Below, piece by piece: positions 16,820 through 24,319 of a DNA stretch of 64,000 bases. Below the pieces are notes generated by a model. It was not told the DNA's origin, did no database searches, and saw only the letters and a program-made list of their open reading frames with translations. Source of the DNA: G963662655 sp963666875 (GTDB taxonomy: Bacteria > Cloacimonadota > Cloacimonadia > Cloacimonadales > JAIOQZ01); the NCBI GenBank assembly GCA_963666875.2, contig CAXXPU010000009.1, positions 13,624 through 77,623 of the forward strand, written 5' to 3'. Both the position numbers and the translations under genes were made by a program. Within the stretch, counting starts at the first letter, position 1. Every line of letters begins with the position of its first letter.

Positions 16820-17023
16820 TTATCCACAGTGTCCTTCGACTCCGCTCAGCAACTGTGTCGAGCGTCAAGTATAAAAAGGGGGTATCCTCTCGTTTTCCGT
16901 GGATAAATGCTGGAATTTGTCTGAAATGGACACAATCCACACCACGATAAGCGAACGAGACACTTTGACGTTCTATTCGGCGTGGATTGTGGACAAATTA
17001 CTCTTCAAACGCATTTATCCACA
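16820..17023. other. DnaA-box-like cluster
   Basis: Perfect TTATCCACA boxes lie at 16820-16828 (plus) and 17015-17023 (plus). One-mismatch boxes lie at 16898-16906 (minus, TTATCCACG) and 16988-16996 (minus, TTGTCCACA). A third perfect box is at 18239-18247 (minus), beyond the transposase. This is far more than chance for a 9-mer. The region could be part of a replication origin or simply the repeats of the mobile element. No dnaA or dnaN gene is in the window. Confidence 0.4.
16899..17022. repeat. Long imperfect inverted repeat downstream of the transposase
   Basis: Outer arms GTGGATAAATGC (16899-16910) and GCATTTATCCAC (17011-17022) are perfect. Inner arms CACAATCCAC (16931-16940) and GTGGATTGTG (16982-16991) are also perfect. 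The intact palindrome ends 8 bases before the transposase stop. Confidence 0.75.
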
Positions 17024-17029
17024 TAAAAC

Positions 17030-18007
17030 TCAGTTCGTTGACTCATGCAATGATGGCGATTTCATGCCCCACGCGAGATTATCTCTAACCATCGCATTCA
17101 TGATTGTCACCATCTTTCTCATACAAGCCGTGGTTGCCACTTTCCCGGGTTTTCCTCGCTCGATTAAATCCACCCGGAACGAGCCGATTTTACGATTCCA
17201 CTGAAAGGATGATATTGTTGGAAGATACAGTGCATTTCGAACCGATGGTCTGCCACCATGAATATGCCTTTTCCCTTTCAACGTTCCACTATCATGATTG
17301 ATCGGGGCCAAGCCTGCAAGCATAGCGATTTCTTTCCTGTTTAGGGTGCCAAGTTCTGGCAATTCGACCAACATCGTCAGTGCTGTATGCTTTGCGACGC
17401 CGGGGATTGTCGTTAGCAGCTCTGTCTTCTCACGAAACTCCGGTACTTGATCCAGAAGTTCATCTATCTGCTTCTCGATTCGCTTGATTTCATCATTCAA
17501 GTACTCGACATGTCGATCAATACTATCGATAATCTCATGATCCAGAGTGGATTCTCTGCGATTCTTTTCTCTTTTCCGATAGTCAATCAACTGATGCTTC
17601 CGTTTCATCAAATCCCTGATTGCCTCATGCCTCTTATCCACCTTGCACAGCAATCGGACGCCGAGCTTCTCGGCATACAGCGCAATTGTCTCCGCATCGA
17701 TCCGATCTGTCTTCGCTAGCTTTCCAGTACTACGGGCAAAGCTATGAACCTGATAGGCATTAACTTCTGCAACCATTACGTTATGCTCTAACAAATAGCG
17801 TGCCAGTTTTTTCCCATACACTCCCGTCGATTCATATACAATGACAGGATCATTGCACTGGCGGATTGCATCATAGAGTTCCTCGAATCCCACGGCGGCA
17901 TTTTTTACTTGCAAGGTTTCCTCTCTCCCTGATATAAATACATCAAGGGTCGATTTCGAAACATCGATCCCGATGAAGGTCGAGAGATTGTCGCTAATGT
18001 TGGTCAT
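17030..18007 (-). CDS. IS110-family DEDD transposase
   Basis: A 325-residue recombinase of the RNA-guided IS110 family. The RuvC-like N-terminal domain shows the DEDD tetrad: Asp15 (FIGIDVSKSTLDVF), Glu59 (VIVYESTGVYG), Asp101 and Asp104 (KTDRIDAE). A helical middle follows, then the Transposase_20 domain (LTTIPGVAKHTALTMLVEL, LAGLAPINHDSGTLKGKR, GGRPSVRNALY) with the conserved serine region. The start MTNISDNLSTF (18007) has AAAGGAGC upstream; the frame to 18043 is not used. The gene looks intact, so the element may be active. A structured non-coding stretch lies immediately upstream. Confidence 0.93.
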   Translation of the reverse strand: MTNISDNLSTFIGIDVSKSTLDVFISGREETLQVKNAAVGFEELYDAIRQCNDPVIVYESTGVYGKKLARYLLEHNVMVAEVNAYQVHSFARSTGKLAKTDRIDAETIALYAEKLGVRLLCKVDKRHEAIRDLMKRKHQLIDYRKREKNRRESTLDHEIIDSIDRHVEYLNDEIKRIEKQIDELLDQVPEFREKTELLTTIPGVAKHTALTMLVELPELGTLNRKEIAMLAGLAPINHDSGTLKGKRHIHGGRPSVRNALYLPTISSFQWNRKIGSFRVDLIERGKPGKVATTACMRKMVTIMNAMVRDNLAWGMKSPSLHESTN

Positions 18008-18019
18008 AATTGCTCCTTT

Positions 18020-18200
18020 CTTGTATTCGGGCTTCAAGCCCACGCAACTGTTCGGAATCGCATTATGAACCGGTCTGGACCAAGCTGAGCTCCGGGCTTA
18101 TTAGCACTGGATGACAACGATCTCGAGACCGGCAGGATTACCTTGGTGGCCACCAGGGTAATCCACTCATCTAAACTGGCGGCGTTACCGCTATTCTGGC
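18020..18200 (-). ncRNA. Candidate IS110 bridge RNA region
   Basis: IS110-group elements encode their bridge RNA in the non-coding DNA upstream of the recombinase gene. Here that segment contains several strong stem-loops: GGGCTTCAAGCCC (18029-18041), GGTCTGGACC (18072-18081), and a 30-base near-perfect hairpin at 18135-18164 with GGATTACC / GGTAATCC outer arms and TGGTGGCCACCA inside. The role is inferred from position and structure only; donor and target loops were not identified. Confidence 0.4.
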
Positions 18201-18253
18201 TTCTCAATGAACTGTGTCAATATACAAGGATGACACACTGTGGATAACTCATT

Positions 18254-18320
18254 GTAAAATAATAGTTTGTCATCCTGAGTGCCGCGAAGCGGTGTATCGA
18301 AGGACAAACAATTATTTTAC
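18254..18320. repeat. Long hairpin repeat
   Basis: GTAAAATAATAGTTTGTC and its near reverse complement GACAAACAATTATTTTAC enclose a CATCCTGAGTGCCGCGAAGC-type unit, a widespread dispersed repeat; part of it (GTCCTTCGACTCCGCTCAG) also occurs at 16831-16849. The region 18321-18420 is AT-rich without a gene. Confidence 0.65.
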
Positions 18321-18445
18321 ACAGCAAAGAACCATTAACACTCAGATAGTCTACCGGATTTTTCACCATTAAACATACATAAATGATAGCATTCCATCAC
18401 CTTACAGCTACGCACTCAGAAATTCTGGGGGTATTCCTGTTCTGG

Positions 18446-18527
18446 AAATAAAAGCTCGCCCGGAGGTCGATCGCTACAGGGAAACAAACGCGAGTTTGCA
18501 TTCCTCTGTAGGTGCCGACCTCCGGGC
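18446..18527 (-). terminator. Strong terminator after the C25 protein gene
   Basis: On the minus strand GCCCGGAGGTCG (18527-18516) pairs perfectly with CGACCTCCGGGC (18469-18458). Inner CTACAG/CTGTAG arms extend the stem, and GAGCTTTTATTT follows. It lies 50 bases past the stop of the large gene. Confidence 0.75.
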
Positions 18528-18576
18528 GGCATTCTCTATGACTTTCTTCTGACTCCAGTCTTCTGGATTCAAACTC

Positions 18577-21500
18577 CTATTTTAGAAGCAGCATTTTCTG
18601 CGTCGAGGAGTATCCATCGGTTTCCAGGCGGTAGAGATAAACGCCGGACGAAACGCGGTGGTTACTATTATCCGTACCGTGCCAGGTGATGCTGTGATTT
18701 CCCTGATCGAGCCTGTCGTCAACGAGGGTTTTCACCAACTGACCCTTCACATTGTAGATCTTGAGCGTCGCACGACCGGCGTCTTTCAGGCTGAAGTCGA
18801 TACGTGTCTCAGGGTTGAACGGGTTGGGATAGTTGCTGCCGAGGTTGTTGACATAGGATGGCGCGTCAGGCTGGTTACCGACGATGGTTCCATCCCAGTA
18901 AACGTCATCCAGCGCAACCGGTTCGCTGAGCCCGGCGTCGTATTCGACGACGATCGTATAGAAGTAGGTCTTGAGCGAATCGATCTGATCGACGTACTGG
19001 TAATCGGTAATATCGCTTTCGATCATCACATTCGGACCTGTCTCTTCCTGACGATAGACGCGGAAGCTCTCGAATTCTTCGCGCGGATTCGATTTCACCT
19101 TCTTGGTGTTGCGAACCATCGATGGCGCTTCGTAATCCCAGGTGAGAGTCACCTGACCGTTTAGCTGAGACCAGGCTGTGCTGGTAACAGGATGCAAGTA
19201 GTTGAGCACCATGTTGTTTCCTTCGGAGATCGTTCCCTGCGTCGCGGCGAGTTCCGAGATCATGCCGCTCTCGAAGTATTGCAGATCTGCCTGGAGATCG
19301 TAGGTGTTCTCCGAGACGTAGAGCAGGTAGTTACCGTCTTCATCCGGGTGGGTCGAGTATTGACCGACCGAAACAAGCGTGTTCTCGACATCTGCCATGT
19401 TCTCGCTGAGGGTGAGGGTTCCTGATATGCCGGCGCCTTTTTCCTGGCTGCCGGTCACAAGGACGTCGTCGATGACCCATCCGTACGCGACGGTGGATCC
19501 GTTGGAACCGAAGTGCCAGCGAATGGTAGCGTAGTTGCCTGCGTATTCGGAGATATCGATCACCACTTCGGCCCAGTCGGGATGGTAGCCGGAAAAGCCC
19601 GGTTCACCACCGATCGCACCGTTAGAGCTGGACATCGATGCGGTTGGATAACCGTCGAAGGGTACGACAACGTTCCAGGTCGTTCCGCCGTCGATGCTGA
19701 TCTTGACGTTACCGCCGTCGTAGTTGGTCTGCGTCTGGTACTTGTGCCAGAAATGAAGTTCGGTGCAGGTTCCGATGTAGAATTCGGTCGAATCGAGTTT
19801 CCAGTCGGCATTGTCGAGGTAGTTAGCATAGAGGCGTGTCGCCCATGCGCTTTCACCGGAATGTGCGCCGAGACTCGGCGTTCCCCACTCCCAGAAACTT
19901 GGAGAAGTGAATCCCCAGTCGTTCTCTTCGAAGTCGGATTGCGCGCCCCAGATACCGATTCCCGCCTGGAAATCGTATATCTGGCCAGTTCCGCCGTACA
20001 TATCGACATCGAGGGTGAAGGTTACGATCGTCTCTGCCGGGATAGAAGCGTCGATTGAGATCGGATACGCTTTCTGCAGATTCATGCCCGGTTCGATGAT
20101 GCCGTAACTGAATTCGGTCTGTCCGATGTTGACAAGGCTGTTATCGACGGACAATTCCGCTGTAACATCGCGAGCGGGTGAGGTTGTGGCGTTTTGCAGG
20201 TTGAGAATCAGGTATCCCTCTTCGCCCGGATCGAACACACCGTCCATGTTGCCTGTCGTGTCGTACACGATCGCGGACAGCAGCTCCACGGTAGGCTTGA
20301 AAACCATTATCGTGAATGGGTATTCCCAGTAACCGTCTTCGTTGTGCACTTGAATCGTGAAGTGGGCGACATACTGATTCGGGCACGACGGAAGCACGTC
20401 GAACGTGTAGAAAGACGTGTTGTAGCCGCTGTATGTGCTCGGGATGTCGGGATAAACCGATGTGGCATTGGTGATGTCAATGAAGGGTGAGTCACTCACG
20501 ATCGTGCCGGTGATACCGGTAGCCATGGACATACCCACATTATCGATCTTCACGCTGAGATCGACGCTTTCGCCTGCTTCGACCTGACCGCTGCCATCTT
20601 CGTCATGGATCACGATACCGTTGTAAACCAGGTAGCTGTCCTGCGAGCTCATCGGAAGGCCGGTGAAGAGGATCGCCACGCCATCGTCCAGAGGCAGAGA
20701 CGAATTGGCGTATTCGTCATTATAGGTGTATTGTATACCGCGAAGCTCGGTGTGATCTTCGATACCGACAGTACAGTAATTACCCTGTTCTTCGTATGGG
20801 TTGTTGTAGTTATCAACGTTATTGAAGGTTTGGTACTGGATTTTAATCATGCCGTCAAAGGTGGGCGTCAGATACACTTCGGGATCGTAGAGGATGATCT
20901 CGAAGGTTTCTTCTGCGCTCTGGCATGCATTCTGGCATTCAGACCACTCGATAACGAAGTAGTCCTCTTCCTGGTTGTACCATGTATAGACCCCGCCGTT
21001 ACCGGTTCTGAGGTCATCCCAGAAAGCCGCGATCATCGCTCGTGGTCCCATGGCGCCCGGGATGTGCCAGTTACGGAATGTAACCTGCTCGGTTTCTGCG
21101 AATGTCAGCCAGCCGTTCGAGCAGATAGAGACTTCGTCGTATGATTCGCCGTAGAAGTTGAATGTGAAGGGCAGATCGACGGTAACGATACCGTTGTACT
21201 CTTCACCCTGATCTCCGGTATCGCTGATACCCGTATTGGTTCCTGATCCGCCGTGATCCGGATCGATTTCGATCCAGTCGTAAACCGGCGCTTCGAGGTA
21301 GTCGGTATCGCCCGAGTCGTAGCAGACATATCCGTACGAATCTGGTCCTGTCGGATCACCTTCGTCGGCCTCACCGACCTGAAGGATCACTTCTTCGAAT
21401 TCCTCGTAACCGCTGTCGTTGAAGAGACGCAGTCGTGCCTTGACCGTCATACCCGGCAATGCCAGGGACAGCCCTGTAACAACGAAAGGATTGGAACTAC

Positions 21501-24036
21501 AGCTGACCTGGGATCCCTGTGTGATGGGTCCGAAATATGCGAGGGAATCATCGACGCGGAGGAAATAGCTGTTGGTTTGCAGTGCGCCATAGACGCCTTG
21601 AAGCATGGTTTGTCCGTTGTTGCGGATCGTGACGACGAGGTCGCTTGTCTCGCCCGGATCAAGGATACCGTCGCCGCCATCATCGTATTCGACGGCTTCC
21701 ACATCCGCGTCGTTACCCTGAATCTCCATCCAGAAGCTGTTTTCCCAGTCATTGCCGTTATCGTCGGAGATATCGAGGTTGAATCGTACGATGTGCTTGT
21801 CAGGAGCGTCCGCGGCGATTTCAACGGTGAAACCGTTCTGTCCATCCATCCCGCCACCGGCGGAGATAGTACCGAAATCGTCCGTGTTCTGGGTGATTTC
21901 AACCCAGACGTCTTCGGTTGAAATTTCGGCCGAGACGTTCGGCGCGGAAGATCCGCTGTAGTTGTGCAGATTGACGAACAGACCTACCGTCTCGCCGGAA
22001 TTGGCTGCTCCGTTGTTGTTTCCGTCGGAGTCGTCGATGGTCATCTCTGCATAAGCGACACCACCGGTTGACTGAACCGTGAACGATCCAAGATGTGGAA
22101 TGTAGTCTGGCTTGGTTACGGTCAGTCCGACGGTTCCGTTTTCGGTTGGATCAATGGTCAGCGTAACCATACCTGCGTCGTTGGTCATGCCTGTTGCGAA
22201 AACCTCATCCTGTCCCATACGGGCGGTTACCCAGGCTCCTTCGATCGGTTCGTTTTCGTCATTGCTTACATAGACATCCAGATAGCCCTGTCCCAGTCCG
22301 ATCGAGCTGTCGTAGTCGACATTCATCGAGATCGGTTCACCGTGCCAGACGTCCATAGAAGGATCGCCCATAAGGTTGCACCACTGTGTGAAGCTATCGA
22401 CAGTGCTCATGGTGACATTGTGATAGCCCAGATAGAGATAGAGTTTACCGGACATGATCGCCTGTCCCATGTTATACATTCCATTAGCGTAGAGTCCGTG
22501 GAAAATACCGCCCATGAGAACATTATTGAACTGTGTGTGGGTGCCTGAGGTTGCCATTCCGATCGCGCATGCGCCGCCTTTAGGTGCGGTAGGTGTTCCC
22601 GCACGCAACATGGCTTCGGTTCTTGCCACATCGTAGCTCGAGGCGAATGTGCCTGTATCGCATGTGATGATAACGGCGTTGGTCAGCATGTTGACGTTGG
22701 TCAGGCTGCTGATATTGCTGGTAGTCCAGCCGCTCATCCCGATGTAGCCACGATAGGTGAAGAACAGCGCACCTGCGTTGATGGCATTGTTCATCAGTGA
22801 AGCGCTCGGGTCGGGGGCGTAGAGTTCCGTGAAAGTGTGCGTCGGATCGTAGGAGAGGATTTCTTCCTTGTTATACTTGCTGGTGATCACGCAGGAAAGC
22901 CCTGAAGGGCTGGTGTCTCCAACGAGCAACGAATGATGATACATGTCCGTGTCATCGAGATACGGATCGCGTTCGTAGAGGTTGATTTTCTGCAGGATGA
23001 CCATCAGATCGGTTGGGCTGCTGATCGAAAGACGACCGACAAAGACCTCCGGAAGGATATCGGTACCTTCGAGGCAGGTATAATTATGATCGCCGACCCC
23101 GCTCCATGTCGGGATGTTATAAGTACCGCCGGCGTCACCTACCAGAATAACATACTCGGGCGGGTTTTCCCAGGTCTCGTACGCGTCCTGGATATAACTC
23201 TTGATTTGACTTTCACTGGAGCCGGTCTCGGAAGTGCTGACCGCGGTGACTTCGAATCCCTTGGTGCGCTTCCAGTCTTCAAGCTGGGCGACCTGCTCGG
23301 TGATCTCGCTGTTGTTACATTGAACGATGAGGATGCTGGGATTCTGATAGACGGGATCTTCGTCGCGAACATCATCGTAGTTGAGGATGACGGAGCGGTA
23401 CATCGGTTCGAAGCTGCGCGATAACGGACGCTCGATGTCAATTTCGTTTACACCTATGCTGCTATTCGTGTTAATCTGGAATGAGATGTCCTCGCGAACG
23501 ACAAGCTCAGCCGTCTGTGGATCGTAAGCAAAGGGATAGACGTTGACCGGAACCATGCGAAGGTTACGCATGATGACCGGCTCGCCGACAATCACGGCTT
23601 CTGCCGGATAGACCGACCCGCTCTGATAAAAAGACTGGTCCATGGTAAGCATGGAACGCTGTGCTTCCGTATCCTGGTAAGGATAAACGGGATCGACAAG
23701 CGTACGGTTCTCAGTGAGGTTCAGCTGCTCGAGCGCTACTGCGCCATGGGCCGGAACTGCGATCATCGTGCTGAAAAAGGGAAGTTCCGGAAATCCTTCC
23801 GATGCAGTGATGTACGGAACAGCGCGTTTTGCGATTTCGACCTTCGAAAAACTGCCTTGCTGTGCCTCAAAGGTGTCGAGAGACCATTCAGGGGTTGTGA
23901 ATTGTAACTGTAAGCTGCCGGAATTTACAGTCTCATAAGAAAATACGTCTTCATTGGTGATCTCCTGGCTCTCCAGGGAGAAAAGCATTACAATGCTCAG
24001 TGCCAGAACAAGAGGAATCAGGACCTTTTTTTTCAC
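18577..24036 (-). CDS. Gingipain-like (C25) secreted protein with FlgD-type sorting domain
   Basis: A 1819-residue exported protein. The start is GTG at 24036 with AAGGAG upstream, followed by signal peptide KKKVLIPLVLALSIVMLFS. Order: C25 propeptide (about 25-215); caspase-like C25 domain (about 225-570; PEYVILVGDAGG, LPEVFVGRLSI, ITCDTGTFASSYD with the nucleophile Cys459); four CARDB-like beta-sandwich repeats, each opening with a D-x-DG-x-PGE type loop (NGAANSGET, DGILDPGET, SGQVEAGES, DGVFDPGEE); a MAM-like domain (FEENDWGF to WVIDDVLVTG); a carboxypeptidase-regulatory/FN3-like segment; and the C-terminal sorting domain YPNPFNPETRIDFSL...SGVYLYRLETDG. The position of the catalytic His (Y-x-G-H-G) is Tyr431 in TYRGYIG. 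The protein is probably secreted by type IX secretion and cell-surface anchored; catalytic activity is doubtful. Confidence 0.92.
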   Translation of the reverse strand: MKKKVLIPLVLALSIVMLFSLESQEITNEDVFSYETVNSGSLQLQFTTPEWSLDTFEAQQGSFSKVEIAKRAVPYITASEGFPELPFFSTMIAVPAHGAVALEQLNLTENRTLVDPVYPYQDTEAQRSMLTMDQSFYQSGSVYPAEAVIVGEPVIMRNLRMVPVNVYPFAYDPQTAELVVREDISFQINTNSSIGVNEIDIERPLSRSFEPMYRSVILNYDDVRDEDPVYQNPSILIVQCNNSEITEQVAQLEDWKRTKGFEVTAVSTSETGSSESQIKSYIQDAYETWENPPEYVILVGDAGGTYNIPTWSGVGDHNYTCLEGTDILPEVFVGRLSISSPTDLMVILQKINLYERDPYLDDTDMYHHSLLVGDTSPSGLSCVITSKYNKEEILSYDPTHTFTELYAPDPSASLMNNAINAGALFFTYRGYIGMSGWTTSNISSLTNVNMLTNAVIITCDTGTFASSYDVARTEAMLRAGTPTAPKGGACAIGMATSGTHTQFNNVLMGGIFHGLYANGMYNMGQAIMSGKLYLYLGYHNVTMSTVDSFTQWCNLMGDPSMDVWHGEPISMNVDYDSSIGLGQGYLDVYVSNDENEPIEGAWVTARMGQDEVFATGMTNDAGMVTLTIDPTENGTVGLTVTKPDYIPHLGSFTVQSTGGVAYAEMTIDDSDGNNNGAANSGETVGLFVNLHNYSGSSAPNVSAEISTEDVWVEITQNTDDFGTISAGGGMDGQNGFTVEIAADAPDKHIVRFNLDISDDNGNDWENSFWMEIQGNDADVEAVEYDDGGDGILDPGETSDLVVTIRNNGQTMLQGVYGALQTNSYFLRVDDSLAYFGPITQGSQVSCSSNPFVVTGLSLALPGMTVKARLRLFNDSGYEEFEEVILQVGEADEGDPTGPDSYGYVCYDSGDTDYLEAPVYDWIEIDPDHGGSGTNTGISDTGDQGEEYNGIVTVDLPFTFNFYGESYDEVSICSNGWLTFAETEQVTFRNWHIPGAMGPRAMIAAFWDDLRTGNGGVYTWYNQEEDYFVIEWSECQNACQSAEETFEIILYDPEVYLTPTFDGMIKIQYQTFNNVDNYNNPYEEQGNYCTVGIEDHTELRGIQYTYNDEYANSSLPLDDGVAILFTGLPMSSQDSYLVYNGIVIHDEDGSGQVEAGESVDLSVKIDNVGMSMATGITGTIVSDSPFIDITNATSVYPDIPSTYSGYNTSFYTFDVLPSCPNQYVAHFTIQVHNEDGYWEYPFTIMVFKPTVELLSAIVYDTTGNMDGVFDPGEEGYLILNLQNATTSPARDVTAELSVDNSLVNIGQTEFSYGIIEPGMNLQKAYPISIDASIPAETIVTFTLDVDMYGGTGQIYDFQAGIGIWGAQSDFEENDWGFTSPSFWEWGTPSLGAHSGESAWATRLYANYLDNADWKLDSTEFYIGTCTELHFWHKYQTQTNYDGGNVKISIDGGTTWNVVVPFDGYPTASMSSSNGAIGGEPGFSGYHPDWAEVVIDISEYAGNYATIRWHFGSNGSTVAYGWVIDDVLVTGSQEKGAGISGTLTLSENMADVENTLVSVGQYSTHPDEDGNYLLYVSENTYDLQADLQYFESGMISELAATQGTISEGNNMVLNYLHPVTSTAWSQLNGQVTLTWDYEAPSMVRNTKKVKSNPREEFESFRVYRQEETGPNVMIESDITDYQYVDQIDSLKTYFYTIVVEYDAGLSEPVALDDVYWDGTIVGNQPDAPSYVNNLGSNYPNPFNPETRIDFSLKDAGRATLKIYNVKGQLVKTLVDDRLDQGNHSITWHGTDNSNHRVSSGVYLYRLETDGYSSTQKMLLLK

Positions 24037-24319
24037 GATTGTCTCCTTGTGTTTATTCAATTCAGTCTCATATACCATTTCAGATTTATGTAATGAATAC
24101 AATATCAATTCCAAATACCATGACGTAGCAAGAACAAAATGAAGATTACTGTTTTTTTTGCATGTGCGGAACTCAGACCGAGTCGAAATCGCCCTGCATG
24201 TTATTCCGGTTCATGATTCCCGATGCGGCCATTCTGGTATTAACCGGTTTTTTACTTGACCTGCAAAACGCATAATCGGTTTTATATCGTATTCAAAAAA
24301 TAATAATGAGGCTTACAAC
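24037..24319. promoter_or_regulatory. Divergent intergenic region between C25 protein and TonB receptor
   Basis: About 280 bases feed both genes. A TTGACC (24256-24261) and TTTATA (24281-24286) pair faces the receptor gene, but the 19-base spacing is too long for a confident call. No operator palindrome stands out. Confidence 0.3.

Larger units (their letters stand above)
16819..18248 (-). mobile_element. IS110/IS1111-family insertion sequence, ends uncertain
   Basis: One DEDD transposase gene (17030-18007) with non-coding flanks. A 14-bp inverted pair, 16819-16832 and 18235-18248, brackets about 1.43 kb, a normal size for the group, and could be the subterminal inverted repeats of an IS1111-like member. 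These sequences overlap DnaA boxes, so the boundaries are tentative. No target-site duplication is expected for this family. Confidence 0.55.
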
